Of a DNA stretch of 64,000 bases, positions 13,526 to 24,933 are shown piece by piece. How positions within the stretch are numbered: the first letter of the stretch is position 1; the number at the start of each line of letters is the position of its first letter. The stretch is from Labyrinthula sp. Ha (Eukaryota > Sar > Bigyra > Labyrinthulida > Labyrinthulaceae): positions 248,001 through 312,000 of the forward strand of contig JAALGZ010000029.1 in NCBI GenBank assembly GCA_015227615.1. The letters are read 5' to 3'. Made by a program: the position numbers and the translations under genes. The notes under the pieces were generated by a model. It did no database searches. It had not been told where the DNA came from and worked only from the letters and a program-made list of their open reading frames with translations.

Positions 13526-15648
13526 ATTTTAGATATTTAACGAAAGAGCAGGTATCGTGAGAGTGTGTTTAGATAGGGAGTTGCGATTTTATAAACTTTT
13601 GGGCTATATTCTTAAATTGTGCTATTGAGATAGTCTTAACAAACACTTAACATATCTTGACTCAAAGAATTTTTTTGATAGTTTCATACTATTATATCAG
13701 AGTATAATATTATGGTACATATTGCCTAAGAATTAATAAATCAATCGAACACAAAATCTTACAAATTATGCGTTGACTTGTATCTCAATAACTAGTGCTC
13801 GTTAGAAGACTATATTTATACCAACTTAAAGCTCTAAACTCGAGTTTTAAGGTCCCCTACCTCTTTTACTACTTATCTGGCTTTTTGTTTAGAACATACT
13901 TTTTTCCGCACTTACTTAGTTTCCCTGTTTCGAAGCAACTTATGAGCGTAACTGGAAGACATATTTCAGTGCACAAATTCTAGAGTTTTTTAACACGATA
14001 TCCTACAAGGATGAGAAACGGTTGGGAAATATGGTAATAGCTATAAAACATTGGAGTCTTCAGCTATTAAATACCTAGATTGGAGACCTAGCATTCATAT
14101 ATGTTCATAAATACTAAGTTTTGCCATACTTAAACAAACTCCAATCGTATTTGCCATTGATAAAGAGCCTTCGACTTTCTTATAGATACGAGAGTTTAGC
14201 TCGGAAACATCTTGAATCTTAGAAATATTACCTATTGGAACCCTCTTAATTCTATAGGTTGATACCGTGTATTAGACCATGAGATGGAAAGATACCGTGC
14301 AACTACATACCATTGTGTGATTCATATCACAGTGTGTTTCTTGTTGGTTGTAGACAGAACTTATTCTAATAATCATAGTGGGAACCCAGAGAGACCTAAG
14401 TAACTCCTTTCTCAAGCCACTCAACTTTTGGGTTAGATATAGCAGTCAGAGGTCGATGATACTAAAGGAGTATCAGAGGGAACGACAGATCCCAAGATGA
14501 TGGGATATCTTGATGAGCTTGGATATCGAGAAAAACATATTGAGGAATGCAAGATTTCTTCTTTAAATATTGCTGGTGTTGAAGTATTGTTCATGTGCCG
14601 CGTGAATCTAGGGGTTTGACATTAGTTCATGTTGAGCTGTCAATCGAGTTCTGGGATTTTTTCTACTAGTGGGCGATAATTAAAATTTTTGCAGGAGCCT
14701 TGAGTAACTATTGAGAAACTTCCCATTAGATCAAGACCGTTTGGAACTTAGTCGGTGCTCTGTAATCTTTTTACGAGTAACACCCCCAGAAACTGATTAG
14801 AGCCATTTTAAGATTCGAAACATATATTGCTTGTTATATTTTCTCAAGGAGTCAGGAAAAACCCTTAGCTTTAAATATTATTCTGGGAACAACTGAATTC
14901 TACATAGCTTAATAGTAAGTAAACTTGTATTGTTGAAATATGAGTAAAATTCAGTCTCAATACTGTTTATTTCTTCAATAACGCTTTTCTCTTTGTCAGT
15001 GGTTAATGCTTACTTGACTATTTATGGTAACGTTTTGATCTGTTAGAATATAACACATAGCCTTGTAACTAGCGAGGGACAGTATGACAGCATGACAAAA
15101 TGTGAATGCCCATGAGCAGAAATCCTGTCAGCATGAGGGTGACAAAACCTATAAGACAAGAAAACAACCCCGTCGCCTTGCTTAAATTGTTGGAGGTATC
15201 TCATGAACATATCCAAAGATGTCTTGTAGAGAGTTCTTGGCACTTGTATCTTCTTAAAATGTCTTAGACCATCAAATTGTGGTAAGTTCATAGCTCATCA
15301 TTCCGGGATTCAAAGTTTCTCAGAAATAGCTAACAGTAGTATTGGCCAAACTGGTGCCTTTTCAAAATGTTCTAATACTTATATGTTCCTCGCATTTTCC
15401 GCCACACATGACAATGCAACAACCTTATAATTATGGGAAGAATACCGCTACCCAGGACACAGTTTAAAGCTAAGAGAATTAGAGGAAATTCGGAAGGTTT
15501 AGAGCCTCCAGGTTATCCAAAAACTCCTAAATAAAACAGAGCACGTGCTAACTCTGATGAAGTATCACTTTCTTAGTTTTTCCCTTTTAAATCAACTTAA
15601 GTGTATTTGCAGAATATAATCTATTTGAAGATACCTTGTATTATCCTA
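13526..15648. other. intergenic, no supported gene
   Basis: AT-rich spacer behind the transporter start. A short frame beginning MMGYLDELGY near 14,500 follows a GTATCAGAGG-like word at about 14,470 that resembles a tRNA-Met primer-binding site. There is no LTR, RT or integrase signature around it, so I do not call an element. Confidence 0.4.
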
Positions 15649-16067
15649 TCAAAACGTTTGTCCAGCCTTCTCATCTGCTAAAAGGACATGTAAGAACTTT
15701 ACAAGCTCAATTAAAAGGTAATATTCGCTCAACTTCTCTAGAAGAGCAAATTGTTTAGCTCTACGTATTTCTTGATAATATTTCACCTACCATAGATTCT
15801 AGAGTAATTATCTATAATGAGGGTCTCTTCAAATGACTTAAATCTAAAATCTGAATGGGACGAATTAGAAACCCTAAATGAGCCATGATAAATACTGGGA
15901 TTAGAGACAGAATACATAAGTGGAGCAGCAGAAGAAACTTCTCCTACACTAGCTTTGAGCTCACATTGTCTACCAATCATCGCTAAAAACATTAAGTCCT
16001 CGGAAGGAATTGAAGTTCTCTCTGTGGCCTTAATTGAGCAAGATCTTAATACACTGGATTGACTCAT
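15649..16067 (-). CDS. possible small two-exon gene, unknown function
   Basis: The minus strand has an open frame starting MSQSSVLRSCSIKATERTS at 16067. Splicing a 26-nt GT..AG segment (15786..15761) joins it to a second open stretch, RAKQFALLEKLSEYYL, ending at TGA 15649; this gives 130 residues. The second exon is amphipathic and Leu/Lys/Glu-rich, probably helical. The codon usage looks less AT-driven than the surroundings, and the splice keeps the frame, but nothing in it is a recognised domain. The start is uncertain because an upstream exon could exist. It may be a real small protein or a chance frame. Confidence 0.35.
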
Positions 16068-16786
16068 AGGCAAACGTACGTTTTTGCGAAATCATTAACT
16101 CATTTTTCATAGTAAGGCGACCTATTGTGCCTTGACATTGTGACTTCAATTACCGTGTTCTCGTATGAACTCTGCCAAATTGAAAGGTGAATCGTTCTCT
16201 TTTCTTCGGTTGATGAATGGAAACAATATTCGGGCTAGAGGGAAAGCACAATTAATATATAAGTGGGTGAACAAAGAATATTCTATTGTTTCAAAAAACC
16301 AGGTTCGGTTACTGGCCATCATGGTTTTTTTATCTACTCAAATAAAAGATTGCCACTTACCTAAAAGGAATTGTTTCTCCCTCGTATAGACATTTTCTTA
16401 AATTAAGCATGTTCGTAGGCAACAGTTAAGTTGACACCTAGTGTAACAACAAGATATAATAGATATATTTCCTAAACGCCTTTATCAGTAGGTACTAAAG
16501 TAATGGTCGATAAAGATTGCTCAGGAGAATAATACAAATGTCAGAACCGGTAATAACAATTACAAGAATCTACTATGTATGTTCTAGCAATAGGTTTAAG
16601 GTAATGTTTGCTTTCTTTGAAAAAATATTGGTCCTAGCCACCTGTGTCTTACAAAGATTTATAAGGTGCTGAACTAGATTCAGCTAAGAGCTCCCACTCG
16701 AATATGAAGATACTTTAGTGCTCTTAAACCCATAGCTAAAAATGAGGACAGACATAATCTATTGCACAGTTAAATTAACAATAAAC
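16068..16786. other. intergenic, no supported gene
   Basis: A 74-codon frame on + at 16165..16389 has no recognisable domain. Nothing else is seen before the SMC6 stop codon. Confidence 0.4.
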
Positions 16787-19700
16787 TCAATCCAATGTAC
16801 TTTGACCTCCTTTTAGTACTGGATGAAGCTTTAGTTTCCTCACATCAGGTGAATCTTTAACCATTGATATATTGTTGGGTGTAACAAATATATACTGTGA
16901 TCCTGAATCCTTAGCCATATCTAACAAAATTTCTATTGATGTGTTGCGAGTTGCTGCATCCATGTACACATCAAATTCATCCATCACTCTAAAAGGGCAT
17001 TCTACCTTTTTAGACAAAGCTAACAGGAATGCCAAAGTAGTGAAACTTTTTTCCCCGCCACTAAGCTGTCTCGTATCTTTTTTCTGCCTCTTTGCTGGGC
17101 TAATTAACGTTTGACTATTTGGTGGGGTGTTCTCATTGAGTAGTGTCTGACTCTGAGCTGTCCCTGCATTTTTTGCCCAATCAAAATCAATCTGCTTTTT
17201 ACTATCATCGAAAAGAATTTTTCCATAATAGTTTCTCTGAGATAAGTAATATTCAAACCAAAGGTTTGTTGCAGCTTTACAATTATCAGCAAATCTTTTG
17301 TAGTTCTCCTTTCTTAATGGCGCGGAGGTTTGAAAACAATGGAGTTGCTGTTTGAATCCTGAAATAGTTTTTTTCCTTGCAAGATACAATGCCTCAGCGG
17401 CTTCCTTCTCTTCCTTTGCTTTGTGAACAAGATCTAAAGCTTCACCCCTGTTTGCTAGTGTTGCTTTCTGCCTCTCCTTCGCCAGTCTCGACTCTTTGGC
17501 CTTTTGCAGTTTGTCCAACTTTGAGAAAGTTTCATCTTCGGCAAAATCTTTCCTCTTTAGTTCAACATCATCACACTGTTCCAATGCTGCAAGCCTCGCT
17601 GAAGACACAATTTCGGATTTTTGTTCAATTTCATGAGCTATACTGTCTGCAGCTGTCTGGTACTTCCTTACCCTGTCCTCAGTGGTTGATACTTTTGCCT
17701 CACTTCTTCGTCTATCTTCTTGAGCCTGGGCAATGGTTGCAGAAAAATCTTTCTTTTCGGTTTCTATTGCTTGGTATTCCTTTTCTAAATTCTTTATCTG
17801 TGACTGCAATGTTTGCTTAGTAGGCTGTGTCTCCTTTCTTAAAGCCATGAATCTGTGCTCAAACTCAAGACTCTTGTTCCTGGCATGTTTCAAATCCTTG
17901 TCAAGTTCTACTAAATTTGCTTGCAATTTTTCAATTTCGCTGTCTTCCTTGGTAACAGATACTTCACTCTGTTTCATTCTCTCCTGCGTTAATTTCTTTA
18001 TACTATATCCCAGACTGTTGTCCTGCTTCTCATATTTCTGTTTAGATTTTTGAATCTCTATAAGGTTCCTTTTTTGCGCAGCCTCTTCTATCCTAAGGTT
18101 CTTTACTTCATCATTAGTTAGGGCCAACAGATGCCTAATGTTTTCCTCTTCGTGAGAGTGATGTTCAATATCACTTTTGACCTCTTCAGGGTCATGCTTC
18201 GATACAAAAAATCTTGGACGTCCATATTGTACGAGGGGCCGAAGTTGCTGAGATACTCCATTGTTCAACTTGATTCTCCTGGCATCCACGGTTAGCGCAC
18301 CAGCTGCTCCAGGTGCCTTTCCCTGTTGGATGATACTCTTGGCCGTGTTAATTTCATCGAACAAGAGCCATTTTTCTATTTTACAGAAATCGCACAACCT
18401 GTTGAAGACATTTACATTCCTGAAACTTAGAACATCAGCAACACAAAGTCCCAAATTCTTAACAGGGTATCTTTTCGTCCGAAACTTACCAATCCTTAAT
18501 CTAGGTCTAGGAAGCCCACTATTCTTACAGATTTTCACAAGCTCTGCTGCGTCTCTTTGATTGTCGACAATAAAGGAGTTTAAAATGCCAGGTCTAATGT
18601 TGCTTTCTACTGCTTTCCACCATTTTAAACTCTTGAGCACCACATTTAAACCGATGTGTAAAGGTAGATGTTTAAATTTGTTGCCATTTTTCTGAATAAG
18701 AGCAAGGAGCTTGGATAAACCTGGACCAAAGCGAGCAGTATCATCTGTAAGCAAAGTTTTGAGCCTTTGTTGCTCCTCACTTAGTTTTCGCAAGTCAGTA
18801 TTCATTGCGTTAACGCTGTGTTCTTTTTCTATCTTCTTAGCTGTGAGCTCGTTTAGAACCTGCTCAGCTTCATAAGCTTGGTTTTCAATTTCTGAAAGCT
18901 TTTCTTTCGCCTTTTCTTGGAGATTTTTTTCTTTTTCTATTTGGTTGGTCAGGTTGAACGCAATTTGCTCTCTGTTTGAACGTTCACTAGACTTCAAGAG
19001 CGCTCCTAACTTGTGCTCTGTTTCGTTTTTTTTTCGGTTCAAGATTTCTATACTCTTTTTCGTATCAGAAACATCTGCTGCAACTTTTTTTTGAGTTCTT
19101 TTGATTTCAGCAAGCTCCTTTCTAACCTCCTGTAATTGACTCTCAACTTCGTCTACCTTGGTTTCAAAATCCTGAGAGTTATTCTTCAGTTCTTGATACC
19201 GAGAAGACACTAACTTAAATTTCTCATGAACAGCTGCTAGTTTGAGCTTGCGCTGCTCAATTTTTTCCTTAATTAGAACCTGCTTCTTCTGTTTCTTGCT
19301 CAAATCATCTTCATGAGCAAATACATTTAGCCAGGTTTTCTTCATTCCAATTTCCCTAATCTCATCAGCAAGTGTTTCGACGATCTGCAGCTCCGTCACC
19401 TTTGCCCTTGCTTCTTCCCTTGCAGTTTTGAGTTCTGGTAATTGCATTGCCGCCTTTTTGAATTGAATTTGGTACTCGATGATGTGTTGCTCAACCTTTT
19501 CAATCTCTTCCTCCATCTTCTGAAGATAGGTAGCTTTCTTAAAGAACGCGTACTTCGTCTTGGAGTTTCCTTTTAGAAAATTCTTGCTCGCCTCCTGATC
19601 AAGCAAACACACAGGGTTCTCGATATAAATACTGAAGAAATCTTTTAACTTCTTGACCTCCTCCGACGCTTTTTTCCCTTCAAACACAACAACATTTTTT

Positions 19701-20368
19701 GCTGAAGACAGTTTGAAGCTGGTAGTTCCAGATTGCGTTATTGTTCTTTCGATGATAATTCTAGGCCCAAAAACCTCTGGCTTGTATGACAGCCACTCTA
19801 CAACCTTTTCCTTTCTTGTGTCAGCATCCACGATACTGTTTGATATTTCAACTCGAATTTTTGCACTTCCTTTAGCGCCATGACGTATAAGATTTTTCAA
19901 ACTGCTTCCTCTTTTGGTTTGTCGTGCAGTTAGTCCCAAACATACTTGCAAACCAGCAAGAACTGCACTTTTTCCAGATCCATTTTGCCCAGTAACAAAA
20001 TTAACTTTTCTTCCGAAACTTATGGATAAATTCTTGTGACACATGAAGTCTTTCAAGTTTAGGCTTAGAATTTTCCCAGTTTTTTCTTTATCTTGTTCAG
20101 GACCTTCGCTACCTTCGGCGTCACTAAACACAGAAACTTGATTGTCAACAGAAGTTAAGCTTGGAACCACAATCGGAGATGATACATCTATCACATCTTT
20201 ATCACTTGACTTTCTTTTCCTTCTTAATGTGCGCTTAGGTGATACATTAAGGTTAGTCCCTTTTCTTCCTTTTTTCAGTAATGCAGCCTCTGGACTCAGA
20301 CGAGCACGCTTCCCCGCTTTCGACCTAGCTGCGCTTGTCCTTTTTCCTCGAACTTCTATTTTAACCAT
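16787..20368 (-). CDS. SMC6: SMC6, structural maintenance of chromosomes protein of the SMC5/6 complex
   Basis: A single uninterrupted 1193-residue frame. Residues 1-95 are a basic, Ser-rich N-terminal tail. Then comes the head: FMCHKNLSISFG and Walker A GQNGSGKS at 127-134, followed by RGSSLKNLIRHG, which is typical of SMC6. Two long Lys/Glu-rich coiled-coil arms flank a hinge around residues 540-680. The C-terminal head has the ABC signature QLSGGEKSFTTLAFLLAL near 1100 and Walker B FRVMDEFDVYMD near 1140. SMC5/6 entraps DNA and acts in recombination, replication-fork stability and viral/plasmid DNA restriction; the gene product works in the nucleus with SMC5 and NSE subunits. It is slightly longer than the human protein (1091) because of the N-tail. 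CCGTTAAAAA lies 88 nt upstream of the ATG. Confidence 0.96.
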   Translation of the reverse strand: MVKIEVRGKRTSAARSKAGKRARLSPEAALLKKGRKGTNLNVSPKRTLRRKRKSSDKDVIDVSSPIVVPSLTSVDNQVSVFSDAEGSEGPEQDKEKTGKILSLNLKDFMCHKNLSISFGRKVNFVTGQNGSGKSAVLAGLQVCLGLTARQTKRGSSLKNLIRHGAKGSAKIRVEISNSIVDADTRKEKVVEWLSYKPEVFGPRIIIERTITQSGTTSFKLSSAKNVVVFEGKKASEEVKKLKDFFSIYIENPVCLLDQEASKNFLKGNSKTKYAFFKKATYLQKMEEEIEKVEQHIIEYQIQFKKAAMQLPELKTAREEARAKVTELQIVETLADEIREIGMKKTWLNVFAHEDDLSKKQKKQVLIKEKIEQRKLKLAAVHEKFKLVSSRYQELKNNSQDFETKVDEVESQLQEVRKELAEIKRTQKKVAADVSDTKKSIEILNRKKNETEHKLGALLKSSERSNREQIAFNLTNQIEKEKNLQEKAKEKLSEIENQAYEAEQVLNELTAKKIEKEHSVNAMNTDLRKLSEEQQRLKTLLTDDTARFGPGLSKLLALIQKNGNKFKHLPLHIGLNVVLKSLKWWKAVESNIRPGILNSFIVDNQRDAAELVKICKNSGLPRPRLRIGKFRTKRYPVKNLGLCVADVLSFRNVNVFNRLCDFCKIEKWLLFDEINTAKSIIQQGKAPGAAGALTVDARRIKLNNGVSQQLRPLVQYGRPRFFVSKHDPEEVKSDIEHHSHEEENIRHLLALTNDEVKNLRIEEAAQKRNLIEIQKSKQKYEKQDNSLGYSIKKLTQERMKQSEVSVTKEDSEIEKLQANLVELDKDLKHARNKSLEFEHRFMALRKETQPTKQTLQSQIKNLEKEYQAIETEKKDFSATIAQAQEDRRRSEAKVSTTEDRVRKYQTAADSIAHEIEQKSEIVSSARLAALEQCDDVELKRKDFAEDETFSKLDKLQKAKESRLAKERQKATLANRGEALDLVHKAKEEKEAAEALYLARKKTISGFKQQLHCFQTSAPLRKENYKRFADNCKAATNLWFEYYLSQRNYYGKILFDDSKKQIDFDWAKNAGTAQSQTLLNENTPPNSQTLISPAKRQKKDTRQLSGGEKSFTTLAFLLALSKKVECPFRVMDEFDVYMDAATRNTSIEILLDMAKDSGSQYIFVTPNNISMVKDSPDVRKLKLHPVLKGGQSTLD

Positions 20369-20595
20369 TTCTTCTCAATAAAGTGTCCCGGACTGATGCT
20401 CAACTGTGAAGGAGGCTTTATCGTTACCGTTTTTCTTATTGCCTCTTCTTGTTTCTTTTTTAACGGAAACCGTTAGAGCGAGTTACGTCAATGAACTATG
20501 TTAACTCCGCCGTTCATAAATGCGTATTTTGATAGAGTTAACCCTTGTCCATAATGTAGCCATGCACAATTGAAATCATTAGATAATAGTGTAAA
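20369..20595. promoter_or_regulatory. divergent promoter region between SMC6 and GPN2
   Basis: This 227-bp gap separates two start codons facing away from each other, so it must contain both promoters. It contains an inverted pair around 20456-20475 (TTTTTAACGG and CCGTTA), the same CCGTTAAA-like word found near several other starts in this window. No clear TATA box is seen. Confidence 0.5.
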
Positions 20596-21453
20596 ATGAA
20601 AACAACAACAAAATTCAAGGAAATCAGAGGATTTGGTCAAGTGGTAGTTGGCGCATCTGGAGCTGGGAAAACGACATATTGTAAAGGAATTAAAGATATT
20701 TTGACTCAGTTAAATAGACGTGTTATTTCTATAAGTTTGGATCCAGGTAATGCACCAGAGGAAGGCGTCTTTGATGTGGATATTAATGAACTTGTTAATG
20801 TCACAGACGTTCAAAAGGAACTGCATCTTGGACCAAATGGAAGTTTAGTATATTGTATGGAGTTCTTAATTGAAAATATTGACTGGTTATTAGAGAAAAT
20901 GAAGCTTTATATACGAGCAAAAGGAAGGAAACCATATTTCCTTATAGACCTGCCAGGGCAGATCGAACTTTATTCACATCACACTACTATAAAAACACTT
21001 CTAAAGAAAATTTCCTCTCTCAGCTTGGCATTAACTGTTATCAACTTAGTAGATGCGGTTCAAGTACTTTCACCGCGTCATTTAGTCTCTATTATGTTTG
21101 CTTGTTTAAGCATCATGCTTCAGCTGGAACACTCTCAGATCAATTTGCTAACAAAGTTTGATCTAGTTGATAAGAAAATGCTAGGTGATTATGGAAATGT
21201 CGATACGTTTGACCTTCTTGATCTGCTGCCTGAGGAGTTCAAACAGCTATATTTTGAAAACGCAAATTTTACCCAGAGTGTCAGCAATGAGAAATTCTTC
21301 AAACTCAGGAATAACATTGGTTTAAAGGATAAACTCCTTGAAATCCTTAATGATTACAATCTAGTTGGATTCCATATTTTAGCAATTGAAGAAAAGGATC
21401 GGGTTATGGCCTTAGTTAAACAAGTAGACAATGCAACAGGTTATTTTGAATGA
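20596..21453 (+). CDS. GPN2: GPN-loop GTPase 2
   Basis: 285 residues, single exon. The P-loop GASGAGKT is at 19-26 and SLDPGN sits at 47-52. The family-defining Gly-Pro-Asn insert LGPNGSLVYCMEF is at 78-90 and switch/Walker B is FLIDLPGQIEL. The guanine-specificity motif reads LLTKFDLVD. The end KQVDNATGYFE matches the family end 'vD.anGY'. GPN GTPases assist cytoplasmic assembly and nuclear import of RNA polymerases II and III. GPN2 rather than GPN1 or GPN3 is inferred from the GFGQVVVGASGAGKTTYC start and the length (human 310). It converges with the surface-protein gene, 85 bp apart. Confidence 0.92.
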   Translation: MKTTTKFKEIRGFGQVVVGASGAGKTTYCKGIKDILTQLNRRVISISLDPGNAPEEGVFDVDINELVNVTDVQKELHLGPNGSLVYCMEFLIENIDWLLEKMKLYIRAKGRKPYFLIDLPGQIELYSHHTTIKTLLKKISSLSLALTVINLVDAVQVLSPRHLVSIMFACLSIMLQLEHSQINLLTKFDLVDKKMLGDYGNVDTFDLLDLLPEEFKQLYFENANFTQSVSNEKFFKLRNNIGLKDKLLEILNDYNLVGFHILAIEEKDRVMALVKQVDNATGYFE

Positions 21454-21538
21454 ATACTAGAACAATCATTATTCAACCAAACTAAGAAAACCAGAAAGTA
21501 TTTTGTTTGTATATCTTAATAAACAGAAACAGCTAAAC

Positions 21539-23167
21539 TTAAAATTCAGGTAAGGATTGAAAAGATTCCTCAACTTGACGGTTACCTCTATTAAGAGTAT
21601 CAGAGACAAGTTGATTAGGTTGGTGTCTGTAATCAGCTGGTGGTTTTGGAACTACATCATCATCAAGCAATCTACTAGTGTTATCTCCTTCAAGGAATGA
21701 TGGCCTAGTTTTTTGGCCTGATCCCCCGCTCTGCGTTTGATTCTCATACCCCATACCTGGAGGATGTCTTCTATATGAACCTATGGAACCAGGGGATTGA
21801 GTAATACCTGGAGACCCCATTTTATCGTTCACAAACTGTCTCACAGTATCTGGATCATTGAAGTTAATATTCTCAGGAACTTTACCATCAGGAAAATTAA
21901 GCTGGATTATGACTCCGGTACCTGTAGATCCAACATGAGAAGGTTTAGAAAGAACGGTATTTGCTCCTGAATAGTATACTGGATTTGGCGAGTGGACACT
22001 GCTTTTGCTTCTACGTGATCTTTTTCTAATTGTGAGTACAAGCATGAGCAAACCACAAGTTAAAAATACTAGAGAGGCAACTGCTGCAAGGAACCAGGTT
22101 TCACTTATTATATCCTCGGGAGACTCTTCTCCGCCTTTATCAATCCCTTCCTCCTCCCCTATTGGGCTAATTGTGGGAGCAAGTGTTGGCGAGAGGGTTT
22201 CTCCAGGGGGCAGTGTTACCGGACTCCCAGTGGGTGATAAAGATGGGCTTGAAGTTGGAGAAGCTGATGGAGACAAGGTTGGACTTGGTGTCGGACTACT
22301 TGTGGATGGCGAGGATGTTGGGAGATTAGTGGGTGTGTTCGTTACTGTAATAGTAGGTGATTCAGAAGGAAGAAAGGTTGGAAAATTTGTCGGAGAGAGG
22401 GTAGTTTCTTCTGTAATAACACCAGCAGTGTCACAACTAAAAAGCCCATCAAAAAGCTTACTCTGCTGTGTTTGCTGCAAGTCAAAGCTAATTAATCTTC
22501 CAAGCCGTTGTCGATGTAAATCCTCTTCAAACCATTCAGCTTCGGGGTTCGCTGAACAGGAATCCTAGAAAATAAGCTTAGAAAAAAAGTTACTCGACAT
22601 TCAGCTACTGCAAAATCATCAGCATTCCCGTTACTACCCCCGTCCTCAACGTTTAGAGAATCACAGCAATCTGAACACTGGCTCTGATCTAAAAGATCTC
22701 TGCTGATTTCTGTCTCAAAAAATATCTCAATTAAATCACCACCGTTTACTGGAGTTTACAAAAGAAGAAAAACGTACTCGAAGGTCTGCATTGATGAAAT
22801 ACGTCAAGACCATTAATCAAAGGTGATATTCCAGCAAAACGAAAGTCTCGTCCTATTTCACATCCTTGGCGCTCTGGTTCAGTAGAAAAGATATCGCTGC
22901 AGGTGGTACCTTGAACCCGCTCTGTTGGATCCTCTGTATTACATCCTGTCGTTCGACAAGTACCTGCATTAAAATCTGTTTCGTCTAAGATTGTTTCTAC
23001 TAGGTTACAACATTGTTGGCAGGTTTCCACACTAAAAAGTAAGACAAATGTAAAAAAAAAGAGTCGTAAAGGGTGCACCTTTGAGGTTCGACGAGCTGTT
23101 CCTGTCCTCTCGACAGATAGAGCAGTATGATGAGAAACATAAATGTTTTCTTGGTAAATTGTAACAT
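21539..23167 (-). CDS. type I membrane glycoprotein with Cys-rich ectodomain and Pro/Ser/Thr stalk (four exons)
   Basis: Exons (minus) 23167..23079, 23031..22778, 22748..22594 and 22564..21539 join to 507 residues; introns are 47, 29 and 29 nt. The first intron is the least certain: it is chosen because it puts a good signal peptide (FMFLIILLYLSRG, preceded by MLQFTKKT) in frame. The ectodomain has many cysteines, including CQQCC and CSDCC. Residues about 218-300 are a 'PTxSPS' stalk likely to be heavily O-glycosylated, as in many stramenopile surface proteins. A membrane span follows at about 322-345 with the stop-transfer RKRSRRSK, then a 160-residue Gly/Pro/Ser-rich cytosolic tail. No enzyme domain is recognised. 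Adhesion or sensing is a guess from architecture only. Confidence 0.72.
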
Positions 23168-23699
23168 ATTTCCTTTGTACGTGTAACCTGATCTGTGAAT
23201 ACACTGGTTTTTTTCTTTTTTTTTTGATGATTTCGATCGTCTATGGAGTCTGGGTCTGTTTCGTGTTGGTTGTCGGAACTTGGAACTTTTTTATTCTGTA
23301 TTCAGCAGATAACGGGTACAATATTAGAGATAAAATGGTATAACGAGCCGAGAAGAGGGCTCATATGGTTCTCGAATATGAATCTACTTAGAAAAAAATG
23401 AAGGTTGATAATTAATAAAGATAAAATAGATAGGCTTAAGGAGTAAACTGGACACACTGGCCTAACCTCTTGCGATCCGTGTGATCTTGACGCCTAACTG
23501 CTTATTTACTCTATATGCTTGTTACTATTGGTTCCTCTAACAGGATCTTGGATTATTATTGGTTATTTACTGTGCATCTAGTAGAGCTTTGTCAGTTGCC
23601 CAAAATCCAATACGACACATAAACTGAAATTCGGAATTTGACAAGAATCATGCAATTGAAATCAAAAAGCTTTGTTCACGTTGTCTCAACATCCTGCAG
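23168..23699. other. intergenic upstream of the surface-protein gene
   Basis: Contains a long T-rich run near 23,210-23,225 (A-rich on the gene strand) just upstream of the start of the minus-strand gene. No gene seen. Confidence 0.4.
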
Positions 23700-24933
23700 C
23701 ACTTGAATCTGGTTCGTGGGTTGATATGAAGACTGTTTAGAGGATTTGTACGAGAATTGAGGATATTTGCTGCGATGCGGCTGTTTTCTGCTTCGCGGGT
23801 ACCTAGCCTCTTGATCCGGTCCGCAGAAGGGTGGGTTCAAGGTTCTGGGGCATGTTTTTGTGTTCGAATGATAGCAGTGGGTCTTGCAAGGGGGTTTGTG
23901 GGTCGGTTGGTGGGTTTCTCTTGTTATCAGTGTTCGGCTGGGGGCTCGGGCTGTTCCTCTATGTTTTATAGGACGAGCACCTGGTCATCATGATCTATGT
24001 TCCGGACATGTTAGCTGAATTAGTATGTTCCAGATGTTCCGTGCTTGCAGTTGCTAGTTGTTTGGAATGTTTTTTGCACTTGATCCATGATTTCCAGATA
24101 TTCAAGAGGTCCAAGGTTTCGTGCATGCTTTGCTAACTCGACCGTTCAGGCAATATTTTTCTTAGAGAATCTTCCAACATGTGTTCTTCTTATGTTTCAG
24201 TTTTAAGCAATAAGCATACGCCTGTTCGCAACTGTTCAAAAAAGGTGTGCGTGCTATGGGAGGATGTTAGGTGGGTCCCCAGCAGGGCTTCATTCCTGAT
24301 AATTACTGGTTGCTGTTCTTGGCTTCCTTTTTTTGGTTGAAAACCTTCTGAGTCTTCGACTAGTGGTACTGGCTGGTGATCTTTGTCTTCTAATTCCCAT
24401 TTCCTTCTTTCCTGTATTTTCCTGAGCACCTCAAGATACGTTATGGTTTTCGGTGGTTTTCTCTTTGCTGGGTATCTGTGTTGATAGGCACGTACGTTTT
24501 TGACCTCTTTAACAACTACATATTTTTACAGGGCATGGTGTTAAGTTTTCCTATCTTGAATGATTTGTAGGATGTTCAAGTTTCCTTTTAGTAGAATAAC
24601 AGCAGGGTTCTCAGGTTTTTCCAAGGCTCTTTTGAGCATGCGAGAGATTTTCCTTGCTTCTTCGTATATTTCAACAGAGTACGGCCAGTTTTAAAACCCA
24701 TAGAGGATTAGAGATATCATTACCACTCTTGCAAGGTTGTTCCTACTTTTTATCCTTAACTTATTCAATCCAAGGAGGTTCTTGAGTTTTGAGATGTTTG
24801 CACCAGTTGAGGATATTTTGGAAATAATAGCTGACACTTTCATGCTTTGGCAATTCGTTTCAACTCCCAGATACTAATAGCTTTGGACCGTCTCCACGAT
24901 TTCTCCGTTTACCAAGACGTTGTCCTCTTTATG

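Noticed and set aside
14440-14640. GTATCAGAGG word followed by a short frame, as in a retroelement primer site plus gag
   Set aside because: No LTR, zinc knuckle, RT or integrase sequence within several kb.
17377-17820. 147-codon + frame opposite SMC6
   Set aside because: Antisense shadow of the coiled-coil region of SMC6.
22005-22568. 187-codon + frame rich in G/V/D
   Set aside because: It is the antisense shadow of the Pro/Ser/Thr-rich stalk of the minus-strand surface protein.
23757-23993. 78-codon + frame in GC-richer DNA
   Set aside because: Lies in the decayed LINE and has no conserved domain; it is likely antisense to element sequence.
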